This document shows, one piece after another, positions 1-5,918 of a DNA stretch of 6,291 bases. Origin of the DNA: CAYRIF01 sp964424205 (GTDB lineage Bacteria; Bacteroidota; Bacteroidia; Cytophagales; Cyclobacteriaceae); assembly GCA_964424205.1 (NCBI GenBank), contig CAYRIF010000224.1, positions 1-6,291 of the forward strand, read 5' to 3'. The translations under genes were made by a program, and so were the position numbers. The notes below the pieces were generated by a model, which had not been told where the DNA came from, made no database searches, and saw only the letters and a list, made by a program, of their open reading frames with translations. Numbering within the stretch: position 1 is the first letter of the stretch; every line of letters starts with the position of its first letter.

Positions 1-1
1 T

Positions 2-1297
2 TTTACGATGCTAGAAGCTATAGGTGCCTCTCAAACTTTTCCTAGTTTGTATCTTAAAAACTATACGTTAAAGTATGTTGCTAAAGAAAAAGGGGTGATA
101 AAATCAAGTTATATACAAACGCTCACTGCAGACTACAGTTTTGAAGAAGTGACAGAAGCAGATATTTTATATATTCCCGGAGGTGAAAAAATAGAAAATA
201 TACTCAATGACGAAGCAACAATTAAATGGGTCAAGAACATTGATGCTACAACAGAATACACCATGAGTGTTGGTGCTGGTACTTTGCTATTAGGCAAGGC
301 AGGGCTTTTAAAAGGAAAAAAAGCAACAACCCATTGGTATCACAAAAAAGCATTAGAGAAATTTGGTGCTACTTATGCCAATAAAAATTATGTAAAAGAT
401 GGAAAATACTATACAGGAATGGGTGCTTCTGCATCTATAGACATGGTGCTTTCTTTAATCAATGATATTGCTGGCGAGGCTTCTGCAAAAGCCATGCAGC
501 TATTTATAGAGTATGACCCCACCCCCCCAGTACAATCAGGCACTTTTGACAAAGCAGATACTGCCGTAGCCATCATCGCCCAAAATATGGTGGACAAAAA
601 GTATGCTGATACTATCACACAAAAGAAAACAATCGCCATGATGCTATATGATGGGTTCACCATGTTAGACATTACGGGACCCTATCAAGTATTTAAAGAA
701 CTAGGAGGACTGGGCTATCAAATGAAATTTGTTGCTAAGAAAAAAGGCATCGTTCCTTCAGATGCAACACAAACTTTTGATGCCACTTATTCCCTTGCCG
801 ATGTTAACCAGGCAGATATATTATTTCTTCCAGGAGGAACATTTACAGCGAATGCCATGGAAGATGCTGATATTGTAAACTGGGTCGAGAAAATTGATAA
901 AACAACGGATTACACCACAAGTGTGTGTACAGGTTCAATGCTACTTGCCAAAGCAGGATTACTAGAAAACCGAAATGCAACATCACATTGGTACGTGGGA
1001 CAATTTTTGAAAGATTATAATGCTACCTACAGCCACAAAAGATATACCATTGATGGGAAATACATCACCGGCGCTGGCGTTTCTTCTGGCATAGACTTGG
1101 CACTTTTGATTGTCAAAGAAGCGGTCAGCGAAGACTATGCCAAAGCCATTCAGCTAAAAATTGGCTACTTTCCAAATCCACCATTTGACGCTGGCTCTCC
1201 TGAAAAATCTGACCCCGCAACGGTAGATAGACTAAAAGGGATGTATAGTGCAGCTGATAAAAAGTATAAAGAGGCGAAGGAGGCTGTTATTGAGTAA
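2..1297 (+). CDS. Tandem DJ-1/PfpI family protein (isonitrile hydratase-like), 5'-partial
   Basis: Two consecutive DJ-1/PfpI (class I glutamine amidotransferase-like) domains. Numbering from the ATG at 8, residues 1-184 align with 219-402 without a gap, about 45% identical by hand count (83 of 184). The second domain has the features of isonitrile hydratase-type members: LDITGP (Asp221), the LPGG loop, the nucleophile elbow SVCTGS (Cys307) and ATSHW (His327). In the first domain Glu3 replaces the Asp and Gly89 replaces the Cys (SVGAGT), so it is probably inactive and structural or ligand-binding. The ATG at 8 is not the real start. The codons before it, at 2-7, read Phe-Thr, giving FTML exactly as in the second domain (217-220), so the N-terminal strand and the true start lie left of the window. 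Any signal peptide is therefore unseen. DJ-1 proteins work as dimers, so the tandem may form an internal pseudo-dimer (inference). The substrate is unknown; the family also includes thiol hydrolases, glyoxalases and AraC-fused sensors. Confidence 0.9.
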   Translation, partial: FTMLEAIGASQTFPSLYLKNYTLKYVAKEKGVIKSSYIQTLTADYSFEEVTEADILYIPGGEKIENILNDEATIKWVKNIDATTEYTMSVGAGTLLLGKAGLLKGKKATTHWYHKKALEKFGATYANKNYVKDGKYYTGMGASASIDMVLSLINDIAGEASAKAMQLFIEYDPTPPVQSGTFDKADTAVAIIAQNMVDKKYADTITQKKTIAMMLYDGFTMLDITGPYQVFKELGGLGYQMKFVAKKKGIVPSDATQTFDATYSLADVNQADILFLPGGTFTANAMEDADIVNWVEKIDKTTDYTTSVCTGSMLLAKAGLLENRNATSHWYVGQFLKDYNATYSHKRYTIDGKYITGAGVSSGIDLALLIVKEAVSEDYAKAIQLKIGYFPNPPFDAGSPEKSDPATVDRLKGMYSAADKKYKEAKEAVIE

Positions 1298-1314
1298 GTG
1301 ATTGCACTACCACT

Positions 1315-1356
1315 ACCATCCAAAGGTTTAAAATCTTTGGATGGTTTAGATTTTTT
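1315..1356 (+). terminator. Rho-independent terminator after the DJ-1 tandem gene
   Basis: A perfect 11-bp inverted repeat (1315-1325 with 1335-1345, ACCATCCAAAG and its complement) begins 17 nt after the stop codon. The stem can extend by a G-U and two A-U pairs into the 9-nt loop. A run of six T lies at 1351-1356, separated from the stem by 5 nt, which is slightly longer than in the classic design. It separates the DJ-1 gene from the glycosyltransferase operon. Confidence 0.6.
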
Positions 1357-1430
1357 ACAAAACAATCTGCCCATCAAAATAATTTTCAATATTCCTCATC
1401 CAAAAATATTCCAATTCACAGCAAAATTGA

Positions 1431-1438
1431 TATTTTTG
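1431..1438 (+). promoter_or_regulatory. Possible Bacteroidota -7 box for the GT2-sigma-rsmG operon
   Basis: TATTTTTG matches the Bacteroidota -7 consensus TAnnTTTG exactly. It lies 49 nt before the glycosyltransferase start, inside the 190-nt gap after the upstream terminator. No TTG is present at the expected -33 position, so the call rests on the -7 box and its location. In AT-rich DNA this 8-mer also occurs by chance. Confidence 0.35.
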
Positions 1439-1487
1439 TATTTTTAATTCGTCAATAGGCGAACCTAGCACACCCTAACAAACTTAT

Positions 1488-2594
1488 ATGCTATCAAAAA
1501 TACTTTTTTATCTCTTCATCTTTAGTGTTGTTATCCAACTCTATTTTTTGCTCAGCGCCTATATCAGGTTGATATTATATAAAAAAAAGGAAACTAAAAC
1601 AACCGTACAGCCTGTATCAATCATTGTTTGCGCCTACAATGAACTAGAAAACCTGAAAAAACTGTTGCCAAAACTATACAAACAAAACCACCCTGCTTTT
1701 GAAATTATAATAGTGGATGACAAATCACACGATGGTACTTATGAATTTTTAAGAGAGGAATCTGCAAATAACCCATTGCTTAAGATTGCAACAATCACTG
1801 AAACACCTGACCATATTAACTATAAAAAATATGCTTTGTTAATAGGCATCAAAAAAGCTAAAAATGACATCGTGCTACTGACTGATGCGGATTGTCTGCC
1901 CGCTAGCAACCAATGGGCATCATCAATGGCAGGCGCTTTTGAAAAAGACACAAAAATAGTCTTGGGTTATTCTCAGTACGAAAAAAGAAACGGATTTCTG
2001 AATGCATTTATCAGATACGAAACAATCCACACAGGAGTACAATATATTGCTGCTGCGCTTGCCAAGAATCCATACATGGGAGTGGGTAGAAATTTAGCTT
2101 ACAAAAAATCATTTTTCCTAGAAAAAGATGGTTTTTCAGGATTTGAAGGTGTGATGGGAGGAGATGACGACCTCTTCATCAACAAATATGCCGACCGCAA
2201 GAATACCGAAATATCAATTGGAAAGGATGCATTGGTTTATTCCATTCCAAAAACCACCTTCAAAGAATATTACCACCAAAAATTGAGGCATTTGTCGGTT
2301 GGTAAATTATATAGGTTTAGTAGCAAATTCCGATTAGGAATATTATTGTTCACACCTCTATTATTTTGGTTCTCTTTTATTACCTTAGCGATAGTAGAAA
2401 AAGAACCTGCATGGTTATGGTGGGGTTTTGCTTTTAGATTGGTATATTTAATATTGGTGTACATCCCTTCTAGTAAGAAATTAGGAGATAGCACCAATAT
2501 TCTCACACTAATATTTATGGATTTTTTCTATCTTTTATATCAATTTATGATAGGAATTCCTGCATTATTTGCAAAAAAAATTAGATGGCGTTAA
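1488..2594 (+). CDS. Membrane-anchored family 2 glycosyltransferase
   Basis: A GT2 (GT-A fold) enzyme of 368 residues that moves a sugar from a nucleotide-sugar to an acceptor at the cytoplasmic face of the inner membrane. Residues 4-26 form an N-terminal membrane helix. The catalytic domain starts at VSIIVCAYNE (43-52), with IIIVDD (73-78) for nucleotide binding and LTDADC (131-136) carrying the metal-binding DxD (Asp133, Asp135). GGDDD (224-228) supplies the acceptor-side acid. QKLRH (264-268) sits where processive enzymes have QxxRW. Three hydrophobic segments near 283-302, 308-327 and 338-361 anchor the C-terminus. This layout resembles membrane GT2 enzymes that make glycolipids, carotenoid glycosides or polysaccharides; the donor and acceptor cannot be told. 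It is first in an operon, and its last 10 nt overlap the sigma-factor gene. The ATG at 1488 is the first start that includes the full membrane anchor. Confidence 0.9.
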   Translation: MLSKILFYLFIFSVVIQLYFLLSAYIRLILYKKKETKTTVQPVSIIVCAYNELENLKKLLPKLYKQNHPAFEIIIVDDKSHDGTYEFLREESANNPLLKIATITETPDHINYKKYALLIGIKKAKNDIVLLTDADCLPASNQWASSMAGAFEKDTKIVLGYSQYEKRNGFLNAFIRYETIHTGVQYIAAALAKNPYMGVGRNLAYKKSFFLEKDGFSGFEGVMGGDDDLFINKYADRKNTEISIGKDALVYSIPKTTFKEYYHQKLRHLSVGKLYRFSSKFRLGILLFTPLLFWFSFITLAIVEKEPAWLWWGFAFRLVYLILVYIPSSKKLGDSTNILTLIFMDFFYLLYQFMIGIPALFAKKIRWR

Positions 2595-3196
2595 ATAGGA
2601 AACGATTTTCGGACAAAGCACTTGAGGATTTCAAACTCATCGACAGGGCTACCCTAGAAAATGACGAGAACGCCTATGCCGCACTGATGGAACGGTACAA
2701 AAAATCTGTTTACCACATGATTCTGAAGATGATTAGAAATGTAGATGATGCAGAAGATTTGACCATGGAAGCATTTGCCAAAGCTTTCAAAAGCCTTCAT
2801 AAATTCAAAAAGGACTTTACTTTTAGTACATGGCTGTTTCGCATTGCCACTAATAATACCATTGATTTTATTAGAAAAAAGAAATTGAAAACCATGAGTT
2901 TGGATACTTCTTATACCGATGATAATGGAACACCCGTCAGCTTTGATGTAAAAGACGGGAATCTTGACCCACAAGAAGAGGCCATTAAAAAACAAAAAAT
3001 AGAATTAGTTCAAATGTTTGTCACCAAGCTTCCTCCGAAGTATCAGCGACTTGTGCGCTTGCGATATTTTAAGGAATACTCTTATGCAGAAATTGCGCAA
3101 GAGTTGGACGCCCCACTTGGCACGATCAAAGCACAACTTCACCGTGCGCGTGAATTGATGTATGAATTGGTACGTGGGAAGGAGAAACATATTTAG
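2585..3196 (+). CDS. ECF-type (sigma-70 family) RNA polymerase sigma factor
   Basis: An alternative sigma factor of 203 residues that directs RNA polymerase to a specific promoter set. Sigma region 2 spans about 32-100, with the DAEDLTMEAF core-binding segment (55-64) and FSTWLFRIATNNTIDFIRKKK (80-100) for -10 recognition and melting. After an acidic linker (about 105-135), region 4 spans 138-196 and ends in a helix-turn-helix, SYAEIAQELDAPLGTIKAQL (166-185), for -35 binding. Region 3 is absent, as in ECF sigmas. The ATG at 2585 lies inside the end of the glycosyltransferase gene (10-nt overlap), and a TAG in the sigma frame directly precedes it, which fixes the start. Such overlap suggests translational coupling. 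The next gene is rsmG, 2 nt on, so no anti-sigma factor follows. Control may be at the transcript level or through a distant partner (inference). Target genes are unknown. Confidence 0.93.
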   Translation: MALNRKRFSDKALEDFKLIDRATLENDENAYAALMERYKKSVYHMILKMIRNVDDAEDLTMEAFAKAFKSLHKFKKDFTFSTWLFRIATNNTIDFIRKKKLKTMSLDTSYTDDNGTPVSFDVKDGNLDPQEEAIKKQKIELVQMFVTKLPPKYQRLVRLRYFKEYSYAEIAQELDAPLGTIKAQLHRARELMYELVRGKEKHI

Positions 3197-3198
3197 GG

Positions 3199-3831
3199 AT
3201 GAACGCAACAATAATTAATAAATACTTCCCTGACCTGAATGAGAAGCAACAACAACAGTTCTCAAAACTAGAAGCGTTATATAATGAGTGGAATGTTCAA
3301 ATCAACGTTATCTCCAGAAAGGATATCGATGAATTATATGTGAGACATGTATTACACTCACTTGGCATTGCAAAAATCTATCAATTCAAAAAAGGACAAA
3401 AGGTCTTAGATGTAGGCACTGGTGGTGGCTTTCCTGGCATTCCATTGGCCATTATATTTCCTGATACTGAATTTCATTTAGTAGATTCTATTCAGAAAAA
3501 AATCAAAGTCGTCGCTGACGTCGCACAACAATTAGGATTAACGAATGTCAAAACCTCTCACGAGCGTGCAGAAAAACTCAAAGGAAATTATGATTTTGTT
3601 GTAAGTCGTGCCGTGACCAAAATTACTCCTTTCTATCATTGGATTAAACGAAAAATCCGACCCACGCCAAAGCATCAAAAATTAAAAAATGGTATTTTGG
3701 CACTTAAAGGAGGAAACTTAAGTGATGAACTGGCAGAATTAAAAAAGAAAAATACCGTCTATAATTTAGCTGAGTACTTTGATGAATATTTTTTTGAAAC
3801 AAAGAAGGTGGTTTACATTCCTTTGGCTTAG
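3199..3831 (+). CDS. rsmG: 16S rRNA (guanine527-N7)-methyltransferase RsmG (GidB)
   Basis: RsmG uses S-adenosylmethionine to methylate N7 of G527 in the 530 loop of 16S rRNA. In other bacteria its loss gives low-level streptomycin resistance. The 210-residue protein has the usual length. Visible family features are the N-terminal WNVQINVISR (31-40) and the VRH segment (48-50). SAM motif I is KVLDVGTGGGFPGIPLA (68-84). The acidic end of the second strand is HLVDS (93-97), followed by FVVSRAV (133-139) and ALKGG (168-172). The gene starts 2 nt after the sigma-factor stop, so it is the last gene of the GT2-sigma-rsmG operon. In many bacteria rsmG sits with mnmG or parAB instead; here it does not. 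Confidence 0.96.
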   Translation: MNATIINKYFPDLNEKQQQQFSKLEALYNEWNVQINVISRKDIDELYVRHVLHSLGIAKIYQFKKGQKVLDVGTGGGFPGIPLAIIFPDTEFHLVDSIQKKIKVVADVAQQLGLTNVKTSHERAEKLKGNYDFVVSRAVTKITPFYHWIKRKIRPTPKHQKLKNGILALKGGNLSDELAELKKKNTVYNLAEYFDEYFFETKKVVYIPLA

Positions 3832-3854
3832 TGCTAAATATGTCATAGTACTGC

Positions 3855-4274
3855 CTATTTCCTAGTCATGGTCACGGTAAAGACACTTGTAACTTCATCC
3901 ACCACCTCTTCACGAGACATCACCTGATCATCTTTATCATCCACACTCCGTGTGTAGACCTGAACACCGTCAGCGTTTGTAATAGTAACCGTAGACTGAT
4001 CGCTTTTCCAGTCAAAACTACTTTCATCAAATCCATCAAATTTCATTTTTCCCTTTTTATCAGCGTTGTAGGTCATTTCCCCGAAAAAATTCGCATCTGC
4101 AGCCCCGTTATCCTTCTTCACAACAATAGAGGTGCTCCAGACTCCAACAATATTATCTACAGAAATACTAGGAACAGGCTCTTCCGTTTTTTTACCACAA
4201 GAATCCAAGATTAGCATGCCTGCCAAAAGAATTACCACATAAAACAACGACGCATACTTTGTAGAATTTTTCAT
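3855..4274 (-). CDS. Small lipocalin-like lipoprotein
   Basis: A 139-residue secreted lipoprotein of unknown function. Residues 1-25 form a signal peptide with a basic start and a hydrophobic core (10-23). The lipobox LDSC puts the lipidated Cys at residue 26. The next residues, GKKTEE, carry Lys then Glu-Glu, which resembles the surface-export signal described for Bacteroidota lipoproteins, so surface exposure is possible (inference). The mature part has GVW (44-46), as in the GxW motif of lipocalins, then alternating beta-strand-like stretches such as FDWKSDQSTVTITNADG (67-83), and ends in the strand FTVTMTRK. This fits the lipocalin-like domains common in Bacteroidota lipoproteins. It converges on rsmG with 23 nt between the stop codons. 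A near -7 box (TAATTTG, one base short of consensus) lies upstream, but no firm promoter is visible. Confidence 0.8.
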   Translation of the reverse strand: MKNSTKYASLFYVVILLAGMLILDSCGKKTEEPVPSISVDNIVGVWSTSIVVKKDNGAADANFFGEMTYNADKKGKMKFDGFDESSFDWKSDQSTVTITNADGVQVYTRSVDDKDDQVMSREEVVDEVTSVFTVTMTRK

Positions 4275-4317
4275 AACTATATATTTTGTTATACAAATTA
4301 TCTTAAAAATAGAAAAC

Positions 4318-4332
4318 AGTAGTAGTAGTAGT
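4318..4332. repeat. Short AGT trinucleotide tract
   Basis: Five perfect AGT units lie in the gap upstream of the lipoprotein gene, about 44 nt before its start codon (ACT on the coding strand). The tract is short and its number may vary by slippage. No function is shown. Confidence 0.5.
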
Positions 4333-4439
4333 GATTACATAGCAAAGCTAATAAAAAAATATGATTTTAAAGCTACGTAATTGTACTTAATCAATAAAAT
4401 TCGATGAGTTAATGAGTTTTGAATCCAGATTCACCAAAT

Positions 4440-4826
4440 TCACCCTTGAATAATAGCGGTCGCCTCAATCTCCACCAAAAACTCAGGCTGAATCAGCGCA
4501 CTAACTGCTATCATGGTTGTCGCTGGTCTTATGTCTTTGAAAAACTCGCCATGTGCCTTCCCTATTTCTTTCCAATGAGTAATATCGGTTACAAACATTC
4601 TGGTTCTTACTACGTCACTCATGGTAGCATCCGCTTCTTCTAGCGCCGTTTCAATAATTTCCAATATACAGATAGTTTGCTTGTATGGGTCATCCATTCC
4701 TACCACCTCGCCATCCCGAACCGCAACAGTCCCGGTGATTTCTATTATGTTACCCACTCTTACAGCTCTTGAATAGCCCACAATATCTTCCCAAGGCGCT
4801 CCAGATGATATGTTTTTTCTTGTCAT
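4440..4826 (-). CDS. Rid family (YjgF/YER057c/UK114) protein lacking the RidA arginine
   Basis: A 128-residue protein of the Rid fold, which forms trimers with active sites between subunits. Family features are GNIIEITGTVAV (25-36), an ALEEADATMSDVVRTRMFVTD region (61-81), GEFFKDIRPATTM (93-105) and the final strand VEIEATAI (118-125). RidA deaminates reactive enamines and imines such as 2-aminoacrylate, using an Arg in its ARS(C/A)VEVA motif. Here the aligned stretch is ATTMIAVSA, with Thr103 in place of that Arg. By the family rules this places it with the Rid4-7 groups, which are not expected to have general imine deaminase activity, so I do not name it ridA. The Glu of the last strand is kept. 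The gene starts 45 nt after the SDR stop on the same strand, so it is probably the second gene of that operon. AGAGGA lies 13 nt before the ATG, rather far for a Shine-Dalgarno. Confidence 0.88.
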   Translation of the reverse strand: MTRKNISSGAPWEDIVGYSRAVRVGNIIEITGTVAVRDGEVVGMDDPYKQTICILEIIETALEEADATMSDVVRTRMFVTDITHWKEIGKAHGEFFKDIRPATTMIAVSALIQPEFLVEIEATAIIQG

Positions 4827-4871
4827 AATAAATTATTTTCCTCTTTGGTTTGTTTCTTCTTAAACTACAAA

Positions 4872-5579
4872 TTATATGTCTCCTAGCTGCGGTCTAATAA
4901 TGATATCTTCGATGACAGACTGCTGTGATATACTATTGGCATTAAATATTGCATCTGCTACATCCGAAGCCTTAACAAACCGCTCTGGTAGTAGTTCCAC
5001 TCCCTCCCAGCTGGCTGTCAATGTTGCCCCTGGTAAAATCGCTGTTACCCTAACACCGTGGGTCTTCATTTCTTCACGTAGTGCTTTGGACATGCCATAC
5101 ATGGCAAATTTAGAGATGGAATAGGAACCTCCATTAGGATAGGCAGTAATACTCGCCACAGAGCAGATATTAAATATATGTCCTTTTTGTCTAGTCTTCA
5201 TTGCCCCAATCAGACCTCTCGTAACATGGTAGGCACTATACAAATTTGTGTTCATCATTAACGCTAGTGCCCCGTCCTCCTCTTCATGCACAGTACCAGG
5301 AATGAAAAAACCTGTATTGTTGACCAAAACATCAACAGGTCTATTTTTACTTTCTACATACTTTGTAAAAGCAAATGCGTCTTCCTTTTTAGCTAGGTCA
5401 CTTTTTTTTATAAATACTTTAACATTTGAAAATTTGGCTTGTATCTCTTCTCTTAAAGAAATCAAGTCTTCCTCGTTTCTTGAGCAAGTAACTACATCAA
5501 AACCTTCACTTGCAAATTTTTCTATGATCGCCTTTCCAATTCCTTTTGTTCCACCCGTTACTACAATTAATTTATTCAT
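4872..5579 (-). CDS. Short-chain dehydrogenase/reductase (SDR), probably NADP(H)-dependent
   Basis: A classical SDR of 235 residues that oxidises or reduces a carbonyl/alcohol substrate. Numbering from the ATG at 5579: cofactor motif TGGTKGIG (8-15), Ser33-Arg34 after the second strand (with Lys12, suggesting NADPH), NNTG (87-90, a variant of NNAG), Asn112, and the catalytic Ser140, Tyr153 and Lys157 (YSISK). LPGAT (182-186) follows. The tetrad is complete, so it should be active. Ketoacyl-reductase and sepiapterin-reductase-like enzymes look similar; the substrate cannot be told. The frame stays open upstream to a TTG at 5621, but that gives 14 residues not seen in SDRs, whose first strand normally starts within a few residues of Met. 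A possible promoter also lies between the two starts. ATG 5579 is therefore preferred. The Rid-family gene follows 45 nt downstream. Confidence 0.9.
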   Translation of the reverse strand: MNKLIVVTGGTKGIGKAIIEKFASEGFDVVTCSRNEEDLISLREEIQAKFSNVKVFIKKSDLAKKEDAFAFTKYVESKNRPVDVLVNNTGFFIPGTVHEEEDGALALMMNTNLYSAYHVTRGLIGAMKTRQKGHIFNICSVASITAYPNGGSYSISKFAMYGMSKALREEMKTHGVRVTAILPGATLTASWEGVELLPERFVKASDVADAIFNANSISQQSVIEDIIIRPQLGDI

Positions 5580-5597
5580 TCCATTATATTTTGCACT

Positions 5598-5626
5598 TAA
5601 ATCTAACAGAATTCTATGCAATCCAA
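5598..5626 (-). promoter_or_regulatory. Possible promoter for the SDR-Rid gene pair
   Basis: On the minus strand TTG (5624-5626) and TAGATTTA (5598-5605) are separated by 18 nt. This fits the Bacteroidota arrangement TTG-N17-23-TAnnTTTG with one mismatch in the last base of the -7 box. It ends 18 nt before the SDR ATG at 5579. It also lies downstream of the alternative TTG start at 5621, which supports the shorter SDR. Confidence 0.4.
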
Positions 5627-5667
5627 AAACAAATCATGTTTTCTTTCACAATACATATTTAGTTAGG

Positions 5668-5713
5668 CAAATAAAAAGCCTCATCACTGACATGTATGTC
5701 AGTGATGAGGCTT
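5668..5713 (-). terminator. Strong Rho-independent terminator after the miniprotein gene
   Basis: A perfect 18-bp inverted repeat (5676-5693 with 5696-5713, core GCCTCATCACTGACAT) with only 2 nt between the arms, so a few central pairs would open to form the loop. Read on the minus strand the stem is followed by TTTTTATTT, a good U-run, whereas the plus-strand exit (CTATTAG) is not U-rich. It therefore terminates minus-strand transcripts and lies 22 nt beyond the stop of the 35-codon ORF at 5736-5843. It also insulates the SDR-Rid pair from upstream reading. Confidence 0.7.
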
Positions 5714-5735
5714 CTATTAGTATTTATACCTTTTC

Positions 5736-5843
5736 TTATGCTGCCTTATCGTGTTCGTTATCACTCACCATTTTGTTAGGAAAAATCCATGGAGAAACAC
5801 TTGCTAACGCAAACAAACTTAAAACTATGATTACCATTGTCAT
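5736..5843 (-). CDS. Putative 35-residue single-pass membrane miniprotein
   Basis: An ORF of 35 codons plus TAA that I translated by hand: it begins MTMVIIVLSLFALASVSPWI (residues 1-20), continues FPNKMV, and ends in a charged tail, SDNEHDKAA. Residues 3-21 form one hydrophobic helix, and the C-terminus is polar and acidic, so an inner-membrane miniprotein is likely. An in-frame stop at 5856-5858 fixes the start at 5843 or at the second Met (5837). The case for a real gene comes from context. A perfect TATCTTTG -7 box lies 23 nt before the start, and a strong terminator lies 22 nt after the stop, so the ORF fills a dedicated transcription unit in an otherwise empty gap. I do not recognise the family. 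It does not look like CydX, KdpF or the small subunits of sodium symporters. It could also be only the coding part of a small RNA. Confidence 0.55.
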   Translation of the reverse strand: MTMVIIVLSLFALASVSPWIFPNKMVSDNEHDKAA

Positions 5844-5866
5844 ATCAATATATTTTTATGTTGCCA

Positions 5867-5874
5867 CAAAGATA
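5867..5874 (-). promoter_or_regulatory. Bacteroidota -7 box before the miniprotein ORF
   Basis: TATCTTTG on the minus strand matches TAnnTTTG exactly. It lies 23 nt before the ATG at 5843, giving a short leader. No TTG is seen at the -33 position, only T-rich sequence. Confidence 0.4.
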
Positions 5875-5894
5875 AATAAGTGTGCTTGATTTTT

Positions 5895-5916
5895 AAAATT
5901 TAGGCTGCTAAATTTT
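5895..5916 (-). terminator. AT-rich hairpin after the right-end gene
   Basis: A 9-bp inverted repeat (5895-5903 with 5908-5916, AAAATTTAG and its complement) with a 4-nt loop lies 2 nt after the stop at 5919. The stem is AT-rich with a single G-C pair, and the U-rich part lies inside the stem, so it is a weak terminator candidate for the minus-strand gene. Confidence 0.35.
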
Positions 5917-5918
5917 TA

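Noticed and set aside
409..672. Minus-strand 87-codon open frame with a hydrophobic stretch
   Set aside because: It is antisense to the DJ-1 tandem, whose conserved motifs run through on the plus strand; the hydrophobicity is a by-product of that coding.
2573..2594. A8 run just before the GT2/sigma overlap as a programmed frameshift making a fusion protein
   Set aside because: A -1 slip enters the sigma frame but meets TAG at 2582-2584 directly before the sigma ATG, and a +1 slip meets TAG a few codons later, so no fusion can form.
2654..2995. Minus-strand 113-codon open frame
   Set aside because: It is antisense to the conserved regions 2 to 4 of the sigma factor and has no domain features of its own.
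4420..4433. TGAATC-CA-GATTCA palindrome as a terminator for the Rid-family gene
   Set aside because: The 6-bp stem has only a 2-nt loop and no U-run on the minus strand, so it is too weak to support a terminator call.
4275..4439. Small gene or RNA in the gap between the lipoprotein and Rid genes
   Set aside because: Only very short open frames are present (for example nine codons from an ATG near 4361), and there is no stable hairpin or recognisable RNA.
5248..5889. Plus-strand 213-codon open frame
   Set aside because: It lies antisense to the SDR with its intact catalytic residues, runs through the terminator hairpin, and has no recognisable domain; it is a shadow of the minus-strand genes.
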